Assembly: GCA_030682795.1 (NCBI GenBank)
Contig: JAUXNJ010000001.1
Span: 1 to 64,000, forward strand
DNA: 64,000 nucleotides
Direction: 5' to 3'
Origin: Sphingobacteriaceae bacterium
GTDB lineage: Bacteria > Bacteroidota > Bacteroidia > UBA7662
The notes under the pieces are model-generated. The model saw only the letters and a list, made by a program, of their open reading frames with translations, had not been told where the DNA came from and searched no databases. Both the position numbers and the translations under genes were made by a program. This document shows positions 1-9,517 of the stretch, piece by piece; the stretch's first letter is position 1, and the number at the start of each line of letters is the position of its first letter.

Positions 1-1298
1 GTAAAGTTTCCGGTTAATTCCAAAATACGCAACGCAGTACCAGTGGTTGGTACACCAAAATTTAGACTGCCCGAAGCAGCTACACTCACATCACCTGCTA
101 CACTCAAAGTACGAGCAGCTGTAGCATTTACTCCTAAAACGCCATTCACAGTTAAGCTGAACACCGAACTGGTAGCCACGTCAAAAATAACCGAATCGCC
201 GGCTGACACAGTGACACTTGAACTGGAGGTAGGAACCGAGCCTGTAGACCAGGTAGCAGGATTACTCCATAATCCAGAGGCAACGCTGCTTACAGGTCCA
301 CCAGTGGTAATTAAAACTGGACCAGCCCAACCTGAATTGGTACCACCCGTACAAGCGCTCCTTACATACACGTAATAAGCAGTGGAAGAAATCAAACCAG
401 TAATAGAAACAAAAGTGTCTGATACTGTGGTTCCCGCACCCGTGGGCAAAGCTGAAGAAGTAGAGGCCACGTATTGATAAGAAGCACTTCCAGCATTTCT
501 CCAGTTAACAGTAAAACCTGTTTGCGTAATGGCAGTAGGGGCAATGGCCCAAGGCATAGGACAACTAGCCGCACTTGGGGTGAAGGTGTAAACCACGCCA
601 CTATCAGGAAGCGTTATGATACCAGCGTTTTCTACACTTGTACTCACAGTTGCATTAACACCAGGGCTCACGCTTAAAAACTGCCCTGCACCACCAGGTG
701 AACTGTTCATGCCAATTGAACCCGACAAGGTTGTAGTGGCAGATGACGTTCCATAGTGATAAACAATTTGGTTGGAAGTTTCTTTTAAAGTAACCTTAAA
801 ACGAGCCCGCGAACTAGCCGTGGCATCACCCGTTCCAGAAGTCACCAAGTCTCTGAACTCAATGTTAAACTCCCGGTTTGGAGCCGTACCTGTTGTGTTG
901 TACACAATCGCGCCGGTCCCTAGGTTATGGTCATCCCAATAAGGCGCCAATACTGGTAAGCTAGCGGTACTCGTGAGGGCGTTTGTCCAACTCGAACCAA
1001 AAATAGCTCCACCAGCCATGCGCACAAAGCCATTGGTGCTGATGGTGATGTCGGTAACCGCAGTTCCCGCATAGGTAAACGGAAATGGCAAAGCCAGCAC
1101 CTCTATTCCATCATCGCCAGTGGCGGTGGAAGTGGTGCCCCCCGTAATTACCGTGTAGGCCGCGCTGCTCTGTCCGAATTGGTAATTCCTAGCCTGACCA
1201 AAGACATTGGCCGTTAGAAAAACCAGCGAAAGAAGCAACAGCCAGCGCCTTCCAGGCAACAAGCCTTTCAGACTACTCAGTGAATAGTTGTTGTTCAT
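1..1298 (-). CDS. Secreted FN3-domain protein, probable T9SS cargo (C-terminus beyond window)
   Basis: The frame is open from an ATG at 1298 to the window edge, giving 432 codons without a stop, so the protein is truncated at its C-terminus. Residues 1 to about 35 form a signal peptide with a run of leucines after GRRW, ending near VFG-QA. Residues about 36-240 are a Ser/Thr/Gly-rich beta domain of the kind found in Bacteroidota surface proteins. A fibronectin type III-like domain follows at about 246-327, beginning at SCPMPW. After it comes a WSNPATWSTGSVP segment at about 340, which resembles the G8-like start of T9SS cargo beta-domains. Long Ser/Thr-rich secreted proteins of this build normally end in a T9SS sorting domain, but that end is not visible. 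An adhesin or surface-layer role is inference. Confidence 0.8.
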   Translation of the reverse strand, partial: MNNNYSLSSLKGLLPGRRWLLLLSLVFLTANVFGQARNYQFGQSSAAYTVITGGTTSTATGDDGIEVLALPFPFTYAGTAVTDITISTNGFVRMAGGAIFGSSWTNALTSTASLPVLAPYWDDHNLGTGAIVYNTTGTAPNREFNIEFRDLVTSGTGDATASSRARFKVTLKETSNQIVYHYGTSSATTTLSGSIGMNSSPGGAGQFLSVSPGVNATVSTSVENAGIITLPDSGVVYTFTPSAASCPMPWAIAPTAITQTGFTVNWRNAGSASYQYVASTSSALPTGAGTTVSDTFVSITGLISSTAYYVYVRSACTGGTNSGWAGPVLITTGGPVSSVASGLWSNPATWSTGSVPTSSSSVTVSAGDSVIFDVATSSVFSLTVNGVLGVNATAARTLSVAGDVSVAASGSLNFGVPTTGTALRILELTGNF

Positions 1299-1332
1299 AC
1301 TACAAGTTTTGTTTTAGATTGACGTCAAAAAT

Positions 1333-1362
1333 AAAAAAAAGGCTTAACAAAGCAACTCTTTG
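1333..1362 (-). terminator. Weak intrinsic terminator downstream of uvrA
   Basis: On the minus strand a 5-bp stem (CAAAG/CTTTG, five-base loop, 1348-1362) is followed by TTAAGCC and a run of eight T (1340-1333). The stem is short and separated from the T run, so the call is tentative. It lies in the 87-bp gap between the uvrA stop and the start of the next minus-strand gene. Confidence 0.3.
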
Positions 1363-1385
1363 GTCATTTATTTTTCGTTCCGCAC

Positions 1386-4211
1386 TCAAAGATATTGGGC
1401 AGTGGTGTTGCCTTTTGTTTGTTTCAGACCAGCCACATCACCTGCATACATTATCATGCCACCATATTTTCCGCCCTCTGGCCCGATATCAATAATGTAA
1501 TCGGCTGTGCGTATGACATCTATATTATGTTCAATAACCAATACCGTATTACCCCTATCTACCAGTGCATGCAGTACTTCCATCAAAACCCGAACATCTT
1601 CAAAATGCAAACCGGTGGTTGGCTCGTCAAGAATGTAGAAGGTACTACCGGTGTCTTTTTTGGATAGCTCCGAAGCAAGTTTTACCCTTTGTGCTTCACC
1701 CCCAGATAAAGTGGTGGATGGCTGCCCCAGCGTTAAATAACCCAGACCCACATCCTGCAGTGTTTTTATCTTCCGTAAGATGTTAGGCATATTGGCAAAA
1801 AACTCCACCGCCGCATCAATACTCATATCTAACACATCACTGATAGACTGGCTGCGGTAGCGCACTTCCAAGGTTTCACGGTTATAGCGCTTGCCGCCGC
1901 AACTCTCGCAAGGCACCTGCACATCGGGTAAAAAATTCATCTCAATCACCCGCACACCAGCTCCACCACAACCCTCGCATCGGCCGCCTTTAACATTGAA
2001 CGAAAACCTACCGGGTTTGTAACCCCGTATTTTCGATTCCGGCAATTCCGAAAACAACGACCGGATATCGGCGAACACACCTGTATAGGTACTCGGATTA
2101 GAACGCGGTGTGCGACCGATTGGCGCTTGGTCAATTTCAATAACTTTATCAATCAGCTTCAGTCCTTCAACACTTTTATAGGCCAATGGCTTTTTACGGC
2201 TGTTATATAAATACTGACTCAAAATCGGATAGAGCGTTTCATTAATCAAGGTAGACTTACCCGAACCCGATACCCCAGTTACACAAATGAACTGGCCTAA
2301 CGGAAAACGCACATCAAATCCCTTCAAGTTGTGTCCACTCACGCCCTGGAGCTCTAGGTACTGTTGTTTGGCTGGCTTACGGATTGGCCTTATGGGTATC
2401 TTCTTTTCGCCATTCAAATAAGCAGCAGTAAGCGTGGGCAGTTTTAAAAACTGTGCTGGTGTACCGGCACCCACAATTTGGCCACCGTGGGCGCCAGCGC
2501 CTGGACCAATATCCAACACATAATCGCTCTCGCGAATCATGTCTTCGTCGTGCTCCACCACCAAAACGGTGTTACCCGCATCCCTGAGCTTTTTAAGAGA
2601 GGCAATCAAACGATGGTTGTCGCGCTGATGCAAGCCAATGCTCGGTTCATCGAGGATGTACAGCACTCCCACCAATTGCGAACCTATTTGCGTAGCCAGT
2701 CGGATGCGCTGCGACTCCCCGCCACTCAGCGTATTGGCACCGCGGTCGAGCGACAAATAGCCCAAACCTATGTCCAACAGGAACTGGATTCTTGTAACAA
2801 TTTCTTTTAAAATTTCGGTGGCAATGAGCTGAGACTGTCCTTCAAAATAACCCTCCAACTGCTTAAACCAGTCTGACAGCTCTGTCAACTCCATTCGGCT
2901 CAGCTCCGAAATGTTCAGCCCGTTGATGCGATAGTGCAAGGCTTCTTGCTTGAGGCGCCCGCCATGGCAAACAGGACAATCTATATGCGTTACATACTCT
3001 TCGGCCCACGATTGCATGCTTGCTGAGCCAGCATCGTCTTGCTGCTTGCGCAACATATTCACCAGGCCTTCGAACTGAATCTGATGTCCAAACTGCTCAT
3101 TGTAGCGGCCAGGCACCTCAATGGGTTCATCTGCCCCGTGCAGCAGCAAAGCTTTGGCCTTTTCATCGAGCTGCCCCACCGGCGTGCTTAAACTAAACTT
3201 GTATTTTTTGGCCAAGGCAGCAATCATCCGAAAAGCCCAGATGTCGCGGTACTCCCCCAGCGGGGCCAAGCCACCAGAGCTAATGCTCAACAGCGGATCG
3301 GGCATAATAAGCTCTGGATCAATTTCAGGAATGGTACCCAAACCATCGCAATGCTCACAAGCTCCATAAGGAGAATTAAAGCTGAAAGTATTGGGTTGCG
3401 GTTCGTCATAGGCCAAGCCACTCTCCGCATCCATCAAATATTTACTGAAGTAAGAAAGCTCGTTGGTTTCATAATCGAGCACCAGCATAATGCCTTTACC
3501 CAGGCGCAGGGACTGTTGAATCGACTGTCGCAGACGCTTATACTCATCGGGCTCAGGAATCAAGCGGTCAACTACCAACTCAATGTCGTGCACCTTGTAG
3601 CGGTCGAGCTGCATTTTCGGCTCCAAATCCACCACTACCCCATCAATGCGCATTTTGAGATAGCCTTGCTTGCGCATCTGCTCAAACAACTCGCGATAAT
3701 GACCCTTGCGCGCTCGCACCAAAGGAGCCAGCACAGCAATCTTTTTGTCCTGGAAGCGCTGCTGTATGCTTTCCTCAATTTGCGCCTCTGTAAAGCGCTG
3801 CATGCGCTTACCTGTGATGTGCGAGTAGGCTTCGCCCACCCTCGCATACAACAAACGCATAAAATCATACACTTCGGTGATGGTGCCCACCGTAGAACGT
3901 GGGTTGCGGGAGGTGGTTTTTTGCTCGATCGAAATCACAGGACTCAAGCCCTCGATTTTGTCTACATCCGGCCGCTCCATATCACCAATAAACTGCCGCG
4001 CATAGGCCGAAAAACTCTCCATATAACGCCGCTGGCCTTCTGCATAAATGGTTTCAAAGGCCAAAGAAGACTTCCCGCTTCCGCTTAAGCCGGTGATTAC
4101 CACCAGTTCGTTGCGCGGTATGCTTACGTCAATATTTTTGAGATTATGCTCCCGGGCACCAAAGACCTCTATGAGCTCTTCGGATTGGGGAGGATGGATG
4201 TGGTTTTTCAT
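1386..4211 (-). CDS. uvrA: Excinuclease ABC subunit A
   Basis: UvrA is the damage-recognition ATPase of nucleotide excision repair; it loads UvrB at lesions in the cytoplasm. The 941 residues match the family length. Two ABC ATPase modules are visible: Walker A GLSGSGKSSL at 41-50 with signature LSGGESQ, and Walker A GVSGSGKSTL near 645 with signature LSGGEAQ. The C-terminal zinc module is complete, with CEGC near 746 and CESC near 769. In the N-terminal zinc module only the second Cys pair (CEHC, near 285) is present; where the first pair is expected the sequence reads SGLAYDEPQPN. The ATG at 4211 is followed directly by conserved UvrA sequence. The gene lies 22 bp after the lytic transglycosylase gene, so co-transcription is possible. 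No LexA-like operator is evident. Confidence 0.97.
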   Translation of the reverse strand: MKNHIHPPQSEELIEVFGAREHNLKNIDVSIPRNELVVITGLSGSGKSSLAFETIYAEGQRRYMESFSAYARQFIGDMERPDVDKIEGLSPVISIEQKTTSRNPRSTVGTITEVYDFMRLLYARVGEAYSHITGKRMQRFTEAQIEESIQQRFQDKKIAVLAPLVRARKGHYRELFEQMRKQGYLKMRIDGVVVDLEPKMQLDRYKVHDIELVVDRLIPEPDEYKRLRQSIQQSLRLGKGIMLVLDYETNELSYFSKYLMDAESGLAYDEPQPNTFSFNSPYGACEHCDGLGTIPEIDPELIMPDPLLSISSGGLAPLGEYRDIWAFRMIAALAKKYKFSLSTPVGQLDEKAKALLLHGADEPIEVPGRYNEQFGHQIQFEGLVNMLRKQQDDAGSASMQSWAEEYVTHIDCPVCHGGRLKQEALHYRINGLNISELSRMELTELSDWFKQLEGYFEGQSQLIATEILKEIVTRIQFLLDIGLGYLSLDRGANTLSGGESQRIRLATQIGSQLVGVLYILDEPSIGLHQRDNHRLIASLKKLRDAGNTVLVVEHDEDMIRESDYVLDIGPGAGAHGGQIVGAGTPAQFLKLPTLTAAYLNGEKKIPIRPIRKPAKQQYLELQGVSGHNLKGFDVRFPLGQFICVTGVSGSGKSTLINETLYPILSQYLYNSRKKPLAYKSVEGLKLIDKVIEIDQAPIGRTPRSNPSTYTGVFADIRSLFSELPESKIRGYKPGRFSFNVKGGRCEGCGGAGVRVIEMNFLPDVQVPCESCGGKRYNRETLEVRYRSQSISDVLDMSIDAAVEFFANMPNILRKIKTLQDVGLGYLTLGQPSTTLSGGEAQRVKLASELSKKDTGSTFYILDEPTTGLHFEDVRVLMEVLHALVDRGNTVLVIEHNIDVIRTADYIIDIGPEGGKYGGMIMYAGDVAGLKQTKGNTTAQYL

Positions 4212-4233
4212 GCAGATGCGAAGCTACGAATTG

Positions 4234-5439
4234 CTATTGAGCTTCAACAGCTTCGTTGGCAACTGGTTTTTTCACATGCACAATTATTGTTTGACCCTTC
4301 ACCACTTCAGTGCTCTCCAACTCGTTCCAAATCACCAAATCCACCACCCGCACATCAAACATTTTCGCGATATCACGAATAGTTTGTCCTTTTTCAACCA
4401 CATGTTTCACCTGAATGTAACTGGGCTCAGAAGCCTTTTTTTCGATCGCTTCCACTTCTGGCAAGACCATCGAATAGGGTGCCTTTAACTCCTGCTTTTC
4501 GTCAAAAACCGATGGGTCTGGAATTTGAATGGCATAAGGCTTTCCTGCTTTGGGCGCTGGCAAATAGGTTTTGCGCATCCATGGATTAAATACCTTAAGG
4601 TGTTTGTAAGTAATGCCTTGTTTTTTGGCAAAGGTCACCAAATCAGTAATGGCCGTATCAACAAGTACCGTATTGGTCTTTAAAGGCTTGTATAAATGCG
4701 ATTCGCGAAAGTGAAATCCGTACTTTTTGGGCTGCTCCATGATCAGCTTCACTGCCAATAAGCGCGGAATGTAGCGAGAGGTTTCATTGTTCAGATATAA
4801 ACCATGATAATTTTCTAACCCTTGAGCACTTACTTGTCTACGCAATCCCGCCATGCCCATATTGTAAGAAGCAGCTACCATGGTCCAGCTACCAAATTCC
4901 CGATAAGCCTTTTTGAAATATTTACAGGCTGCGTAAGTCGATTTGATGGGGTCGTACCGCTCATCCACTTCTTCATCTATTTGCATGCCCAGCTCTACCC
5001 CTGTATTTTTCATGATTTGCCAATATCCTACGGCCCCTTGTCCGCTAATGCTATTCGACAAACCACTTTCGATCACGGCTAAATATTTAAAGTCATCGGG
5101 GATGCCCTCCGCTTTCAAGATTTTCTCCATTTCAGGAAACCAACGAGCAGCCTTCTTAAAATGCAGAATAGAGGCCGACTGAAAATAAGTATTCACAACT
5201 ATTTCTCTGTCTACCCGCTCTCTAACCTCAAAATCATACATGGGCACCGACTCTCCTGCGAAATATAAATCTTCGGGAAACGGCACCGCATACACTTGAT
5301 AATTTTTCCAGAATTGCTCTAAATACTCGCTATCGTCGGTGTATTTACTAGAGGTAGTCACCTTAATAATCACCCCCGCCAACATGGCTAATAAAAAACT
5401 TTGGAAGTATTTGTTCCGCTTCAGTTCACTGAATTTCAT
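4234..5439 (-). CDS. Membrane-bound lytic murein transglycosylase with LysM domain (MltD-like)
   Basis: This enzyme cleaves peptidoglycan glycan strands non-hydrolytically at the periplasmic face. From the ATG at 5439 the protein has 401 residues. A hydrophobic N-terminal segment at about 11-28 acts as signal anchor. A soluble lytic transglycosylase (SLT) domain carries the catalytic glutamate in VIESGLSNS (about E124), then GAVGYWQIM and the conserved AASYNMG. A C-terminal LysM module at about 343-391 (HVVEKGQTIRDIAKMFDV) binds glycan. The order SLT then LysM is that of MltD. An upstream in-frame start at 5484 would lie inside the preceding gene, whose stop is 2 bp away, so 5439 is preferred; the two genes are probably translationally coupled. 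The specific MltD assignment is by architecture only. Confidence 0.9.
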   Translation of the reverse strand: MKFSELKRNKYFQSFLLAMLAGVIIKVTTSSKYTDDSEYLEQFWKNYQVYAVPFPEDLYFAGESVPMYDFEVRERVDREIVVNTYFQSASILHFKKAARWFPEMEKILKAEGIPDDFKYLAVIESGLSNSISGQGAVGYWQIMKNTGVELGMQIDEEVDERYDPIKSTYAACKYFKKAYREFGSWTMVAASYNMGMAGLRRQVSAQGLENYHGLYLNNETSRYIPRLLAVKLIMEQPKKYGFHFRESHLYKPLKTNTVLVDTAITDLVTFAKKQGITYKHLKVFNPWMRKTYLPAPKAGKPYAIQIPDPSVFDEKQELKAPYSMVLPEVEAIEKKASEPSYIQVKHVVEKGQTIRDIAKMFDVRVVDLVIWNELESTEVVKGQTIIVHVKKPVANEAVEAQ

Positions 5440-5440
5440 A

Positions 5441-5944
5441 TCATTTCTTTTTGTAGACTGGCACGGTAGAGCAAGGCTCCCCATACATCAGACTTTTTAC
5501 ATGAGGCAGCAAGGCGCTACTCAATGCGGTATAAAGACTAGCCGGCACATTTTCATCGCCACAGCCTTTTAAAATCACTTTGGCGTCGGCGTAAACACGG
5601 AAGTCAGCTTGTTGAATGGTCGCTAACGCCAATTGTTCTCGCATGCCTGCCACAGTGGCTGCCGCTACCTTTGCTCCCACCCCATGCAAATATTGCGTAA
5701 CCAGCATAAATGCCCAAGTAGGAAGAATGGCCTCGGTGGAACAATGCAGTGCAACAAACTTGCCAGCATAAGTTTGCCAGTCAAAAGACTTGAGCTGCTC
5801 GCGGAAATCTTTCTCTCGCAGCACCATGCCATGAAACAAAAAATCCTTTAAATCGAAGGCTTCAACCTGTATTTCAGCAAGATATTGGGCCGGGTCCAAT
5901 ACCAGTATCCCGCTTTCCGCAACTTTATTCTGTATCAATTCCAT
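5441..5944 (-). CDS. DUF2480 family protein
   Basis: This is a 167-residue cytoplasmic protein of the Bacteroidota-specific DUF2480 family; its biochemical function is unknown. Recognisable family features are FDLKDFLFHGMVLREKDFRE near the N-terminus, the motif CSTEAILPTWAFML in the middle, KGCGDENVP, and a C-terminal MYGEPCSTVPVYKKK. The conserved cysteines (CSTEA, KGCGD, EPCST) could be functional. A longer frame exists from 6001, but a hairpin-plus-T-tract terminator sits inside that extension (5969-5994), and family members begin like MELIQNKVAESG, so I start at ATG 5944. It is followed after 1 bp by the lytic transglycosylase gene. Confidence 0.9.
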   Translation of the reverse strand: MELIQNKVAESGILVLDPAQYLAEIQVEAFDLKDFLFHGMVLREKDFREQLKSFDWQTYAGKFVALHCSTEAILPTWAFMLVTQYLHGVGAKVAAATVAGMREQLALATIQQADFRVYADAKVILKGCGDENVPASLYTALSSALLPHVKSLMYGEPCSTVPVYKKK

Positions 5945-5968
5945 AGAGAAGGCTTGTCCCATTAACAA

Positions 5969-5994
5969 GAAAACCTTTCCGAAAAACGGAAAGG
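5969..5994 (-). terminator. Intrinsic terminator after the PpiD-like gene
   Basis: A perfect 8-bp stem, CCTTTCCG/CGGAAAGG (5974-5981 and 5987-5994) with a five-base loop, is followed on the minus strand by TTTTCTT. It lies 29 bp after the foldase stop codon and 25 bp before the chosen DUF2480 start. Confidence 0.75.
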
Positions 5995-6022
5995 CTTTCA
6001 AAAAAGTTTATTCTGACCCGAC

Positions 6023-8128
6023 TTAATAAAACAAATGCCGGTTGTCTTCTAGGGTAATTAACTCCTTTTTGGCGTTAAAGGACTCCGAAGCAGCCCTTGA
6101 AGCCAACTGATTGTTGATGGTTTGTTTGCTCGCAGTCAAATCCGCCTTTTCGTCATATCCAAAGAAGCCGTCAACAGCAACAATGTACACACCGCGTTCG
6201 CCTTTTACAGCATCGCTCATTTTACCAGCTTCCATTGAAAAAATCACCCCGCTGAGTGCAGGCTCGCGACCAATACCACTTAAGAAATTTGACTGAAACG
6301 TGGCATTTCCGAACTGCTGAACAATGCCTTCTGCGGCACGAGCAATGGCATCCATGTCAGAACCACCCTTTTTAATGGCGTCTTTAGCACGCACCAACAG
6401 TTGTTCTGCCTTCTTTTCGCGCTTCACCTTGGTTTCAATATCGGTTTGAACATCTTCAAACGCTTTTACTCCCTTCGGCACTACTTTCGCCAAGCTGGCC
6501 ACAACGTATTTATCACCAATTTCAAAAACGCTACTTACCGCACCTTGCTCTGAACGGAACGCCCAACGCACCATTTCACGCGAATTTTCCATTCCGGCCA
6601 CGCTGCGGTCATTCACCCGCAACACCTCTGCTGAGCGCTTCACCAATCCTTGCTCCTCAATGTTCTTTTCGAAAGCCTCTGCATCCTTGGTAGCACTTAC
6701 AAATTTGCCTGCTCTGGCATATACATCACGGTAAGTTTCAGTACTTGGCTCAATTTTATTAGCAATGGTTGCAAACTTAGCTACTTCCTTCCGGCCTTTT
6801 TGGTCGGTTATGTTGATGATGTGAAAGCCGAAATCAGACTGAACCAACACCATATCTCCTTTTTTGCCCCCAAAACAAGCATCATTAAAGGGCTTCACCA
6901 TCATTCCTTCTGCAAAGAAACCCAAGTCTCCTCCTTTTTCAGCTGAACCAGGATCGGCACTGTTGGCTTTTGCCAAAGCTCCAAAATCTCCTCCCTTTTT
7001 GGCCAATGCAAACAAACTGTCTGCACGAGCCTTGGCTACGTCAGCAGCTTCTCCCTCATTGATGCGCACTAAAATATGACGGGCCTTCACCGAATCAGGA
7101 CGGGCCATCCGCGCAATCATTTTGGTCATTTTATAAAAATCACCTTCCCGATATACATCGCTAACCACATTGAGACTGCCGTTGAAAAGCTGTTTCTGAA
7201 CATCGCTAACCAAAGCTACCTCGGCAACAAAATTATCGTCAAAGGGTAAGTCCGAATTCAACGAAACAAACAGTGAATCGTTTGTAGCATTCACAAACTG
7301 CTCCCGCAGCTCTGCCACTTGCTTCAAAGCTTTGGCATCGTCATCCTGACTAGCAAATACTTCAAAAACTAAATAATCAATCGAACGGATCTCGTCTTTG
7401 CTCTCGTAATCCTTCTTATGCTTATTGTAATAGGCTTTGAGCTCTTTTTCGGTTACTGCAACTGTGCTATCAGCAATCAAAGCATAGTCCATCAAAATAA
7501 ACCGGCCGTTGGCCTGACGGGTTGAGTTCTTATTGTACAAACTAGCAAAAAACTTGGGCACATAGAGCCCTTTGTTAACCAGGTTGTTGTATTTCTGATT
7601 TTCTCTTTCTGACTTGAGGTATTTCTCAAAATTAAACCAACGACGCTGTACATCCTCAGGCTGTTCGCTCAAATTTCGGAGGAATTGCACCACTTGAGCC
7701 CTGTCAAACTCGCCCGTTTGCGGATTTGAAAACGCCTGTCGCACCGAAGGATTGATGTTGGTACCTTGAACCATATCGAACAGCTCTTCGGCCGATACAG
7801 CCAAACCCAATTGACGGTAGCTCGTGCCCAGTACCTTTTCACGAATCAATTCGTTCCAAACATTTTCCCGCAACATACCAAGGGTTTGGTCGTCAATTTT
7901 ATCCTGCTGACTGTTGATCTTATAATTTTCGACAGCCTCGTTAATCCGGGTTTCAAAATATCTAACACCGATTTCATCACCATCAATTTCGCCAACGGTG
8001 TTCGAAGGTGGACCACCGAAAATTCCGTTGCCACTAAAAACGTCCATCAACAGAAACGAAAGAATCGCCAATCCAATGATGGCGACCATGAGGCCTGCTT
8101 TGTTTCTGATTTGTGTAATGATTGACAT
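6023..8128 (-). CDS. ppiD: PpiD/SurA-type membrane-anchored periplasmic peptidyl-prolyl isomerase
   Basis: This is a periplasmic foldase anchored in the inner membrane that is expected to assist folding of proteins leaving the Sec translocon. The 701 residues begin MSIITQIRNKAG followed by a single transmembrane helix at about 10-32, the PpiD arrangement. A SurA_N-like chaperone region covers about 40-330. A parvulin (PpiC) domain covers about 345-447, starting KARHILVRIN and containing SADPGSAEKGGDLGFF and FGFHIINI. A second, diverged PpiC-like region follows to the C-terminus. The ATG at 8128 fits a strong upstream promoter (8159-8188), and the gene has its own terminator, so it appears to be a single-gene transcript within a same-strand block. 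The symbol is by architecture; Bacteroidota homologues are often named only by the SurA N-terminal domain. Confidence 0.88.
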   Translation of the reverse strand: MSIITQIRNKAGLMVAIIGLAILSFLLMDVFSGNGIFGGPPSNTVGEIDGDEIGVRYFETRINEAVENYKINSQQDKIDDQTLGMLRENVWNELIREKVLGTSYRQLGLAVSAEELFDMVQGTNINPSVRQAFSNPQTGEFDRAQVVQFLRNLSEQPEDVQRRWFNFEKYLKSERENQKYNNLVNKGLYVPKFFASLYNKNSTRQANGRFILMDYALIADSTVAVTEKELKAYYNKHKKDYESKDEIRSIDYLVFEVFASQDDDAKALKQVAELREQFVNATNDSLFVSLNSDLPFDDNFVAEVALVSDVQKQLFNGSLNVVSDVYREGDFYKMTKMIARMARPDSVKARHILVRINEGEAADVAKARADSLFALAKKGGDFGALAKANSADPGSAEKGGDLGFFAEGMMVKPFNDACFGGKKGDMVLVQSDFGFHIINITDQKGRKEVAKFATIANKIEPSTETYRDVYARAGKFVSATKDAEAFEKNIEEQGLVKRSAEVLRVNDRSVAGMENSREMVRWAFRSEQGAVSSVFEIGDKYVVASLAKVVPKGVKAFEDVQTDIETKVKREKKAEQLLVRAKDAIKKGGSDMDAIARAAEGIVQQFGNATFQSNFLSGIGREPALSGVIFSMEAGKMSDAVKGERGVYIVAVDGFFGYDEKADLTASKQTINNQLASRAASESFNAKKELITLEDNRHLFY

Positions 8129-8158
8129 ATACTAAGTTCTAATTTAAGTTATCGCGCA

Positions 8159-8188
8159 AAAATAAAGTTTAGCAGGAGATAATCAAGC
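8159..8188 (-). promoter_or_regulatory. Promoter of the ppiD-like gene (TTG-N19-TAnnTTTG)
   Basis: On the minus strand a -33 TTG (8188-8186) is followed after exactly 19 bases by TATTTTTG (8166-8159), a full match to the Bacteroidota -7 consensus TAnnTTTG. The inferred start of transcription is about 25 bases before the ATG at 8128. Confidence 0.75.
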
Positions 8189-8207
8189 CCGTTTTCAACG
8201 AAAGCTG

Positions 8208-9479
8208 TTAATCCTCTGAAGATAATTTGATCAACCTTAGCGTTTCTATCCTGGTTTCACTCACGGTAAGGATAAAAATTTTAAAGCCTGGTATTTCAAT
8301 CAGCTCGTTTGCCTCTGGAATCGATTGGTGAAATTCAATGATTAACCCCCCCAGCGTCTCATAATCGCCATCCGGTAAGCCGAGCTTGAAGGTATCGTTC
8401 AAATAATCAACCTCATGCCGGGCCGAAAATATGAATTCATTTTCAGAAAGTTGCTTTTCTATCAAATCATCCACGTCATGCTCGTCCTCAATTTCCCCAA
8501 AAATCTCTTCAATTAAGTCTTCCACTGTAACAATACCACTGGTGCCACCGAACTCATCTACCACCAAGGCAATGCTGCGGCGATCGGTATTAAATTGCTT
8601 CAGCAACAACATGGCTGACATACTCTCTGGCACAATCATGATCGGCAGCGTTACCTCGGCAATCTGAGTAGGCTTGCTCAAAACGGCCTGAAAATGCACA
8701 TAACCGATGATGTTGTCGATGCTTTCTTCGTACACCAAAATTTTAGAATGCTCACTTTCGGCAAACAAAGCCACCAATTTTTCGATGGGCTCGGTTTTGC
8801 TAATGGCCACAATCCCGGTGCGGTGTACCATGCACTCACGCACTTTTACCTCGGTAAAGTACAAGGCGTTTTGAAAATAATTCAAATCCACCTCCTGATT
8901 GCCGTTCTGCTGCTCAGGCGTATTGTTTTCCTGGATGAGGTGGTCGAGGTCGTTTTTGCCAAAAACCGGACTGTTTTCCTCAAGCCGCAAGCCAAAAAAG
9001 AGCTTCAAAATGCCATTGGCCATACGCACCACTACCCATACCAAGGGGAAAAACAAGATGTAAAAAAACTGCATGGGCACGGCAAACAAGAACAACAACC
9101 TGTCGGAGTTTAGTCTAAAGATAGATTTCGGCAAAAACTCTCCAAAAAGTAAGACTACGATGGTCGACAGCAGGGTTTGTACGCCTAAAATCACCAATTC
9201 ATTATCGAATCCCGGCGCAAACCAGCTTAAAATCACGGGCTCTAGCAAAACTGCCATCATGGAGCCATAAATAACCAAAGCAATGTTGTTGCCCACCAGG
9301 ATGGCGCCAATAAAATCGGATGGCTTCTTCAAAAAACCCGCAATCAAACGAGCATTGAGGATGCCCTGCTTGCTTTTAAGCTCTACCCTAAATTTATTGG
9401 CAGAGAAAAAAGCTATCTCCATCCCCGAAAAAAAGGCGGAAAGCACAAGGCTTAGCAGGATAATTAAGATAACGTCCAC
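8208..9479 (-). CDS. CNNM/CorC-family (HlyC-type) transporter with DUF21, CBS pair and CorC_HlyC domains
   Basis: This is a 423-residue inner-membrane protein of the family often called hemolysin; characterised relatives are magnesium and cobalt efflux proteins. Residues 1 to about 190 form the DUF21 transmembrane domain, starting with a helix rich in I/L and SAFFSGMEIAFFSANK. A tandem CBS region lies at about 205-320 (MVHRTGIVAISKTEP, then IVDEFGGTSGIVTVEDLIEEIFGEI). The CorC_HlyC domain follows at about 340-420 (DYETLGGLIIEF). The start is GTG at 9479; there is an in-frame stop a few codons upstream and no ATG before the first helix, so GTG is the only sensible choice. It is the last gene of the birA-to-CNNM block, 38 bp after lptC. 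The transported substrate is inference. Confidence 0.92.
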   Translation of the reverse strand: MDVILIILLSLVLSAFFSGMEIAFFSANKFRVELKSKQGILNARLIAGFLKKPSDFIGAILVGNNIALVIYGSMMAVLLEPVILSWFAPGFDNELVILGVQTLLSTIVVLLFGEFLPKSIFRLNSDRLLFLFAVPMQFFYILFFPLVWVVVRMANGILKLFFGLRLEENSPVFGKNDLDHLIQENNTPEQQNGNQEVDLNYFQNALYFTEVKVRECMVHRTGIVAISKTEPIEKLVALFAESEHSKILVYEESIDNIIGYVHFQAVLSKPTQIAEVTLPIMIVPESMSAMLLLKQFNTDRRSIALVVDEFGGTSGIVTVEDLIEEIFGEIEDEHDVDDLIEKQLSENEFIFSARHEVDYLNDTFKLGLPDGDYETLGGLIIEFHQSIPEANELIEIPGFKIFILTVSETRIETLRLIKLSSED

Positions 9480-9517
9480 AGTGGTATTTGGGCGTCAAAG
9501 ATAACCAAAGATGTGGG

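Noticed and set aside
43-375. 110-codon plus-strand frame at the left edge
   Set aside because: Lies opposite the truncated FN3 protein, whose frame is open for all 432 codons and has a signal peptide and domains.
3351-4088. 245-codon plus-strand frame opposite uvrA
   Set aside because: Antisense to conserved ABC ATPase sequence; no recognisable features.
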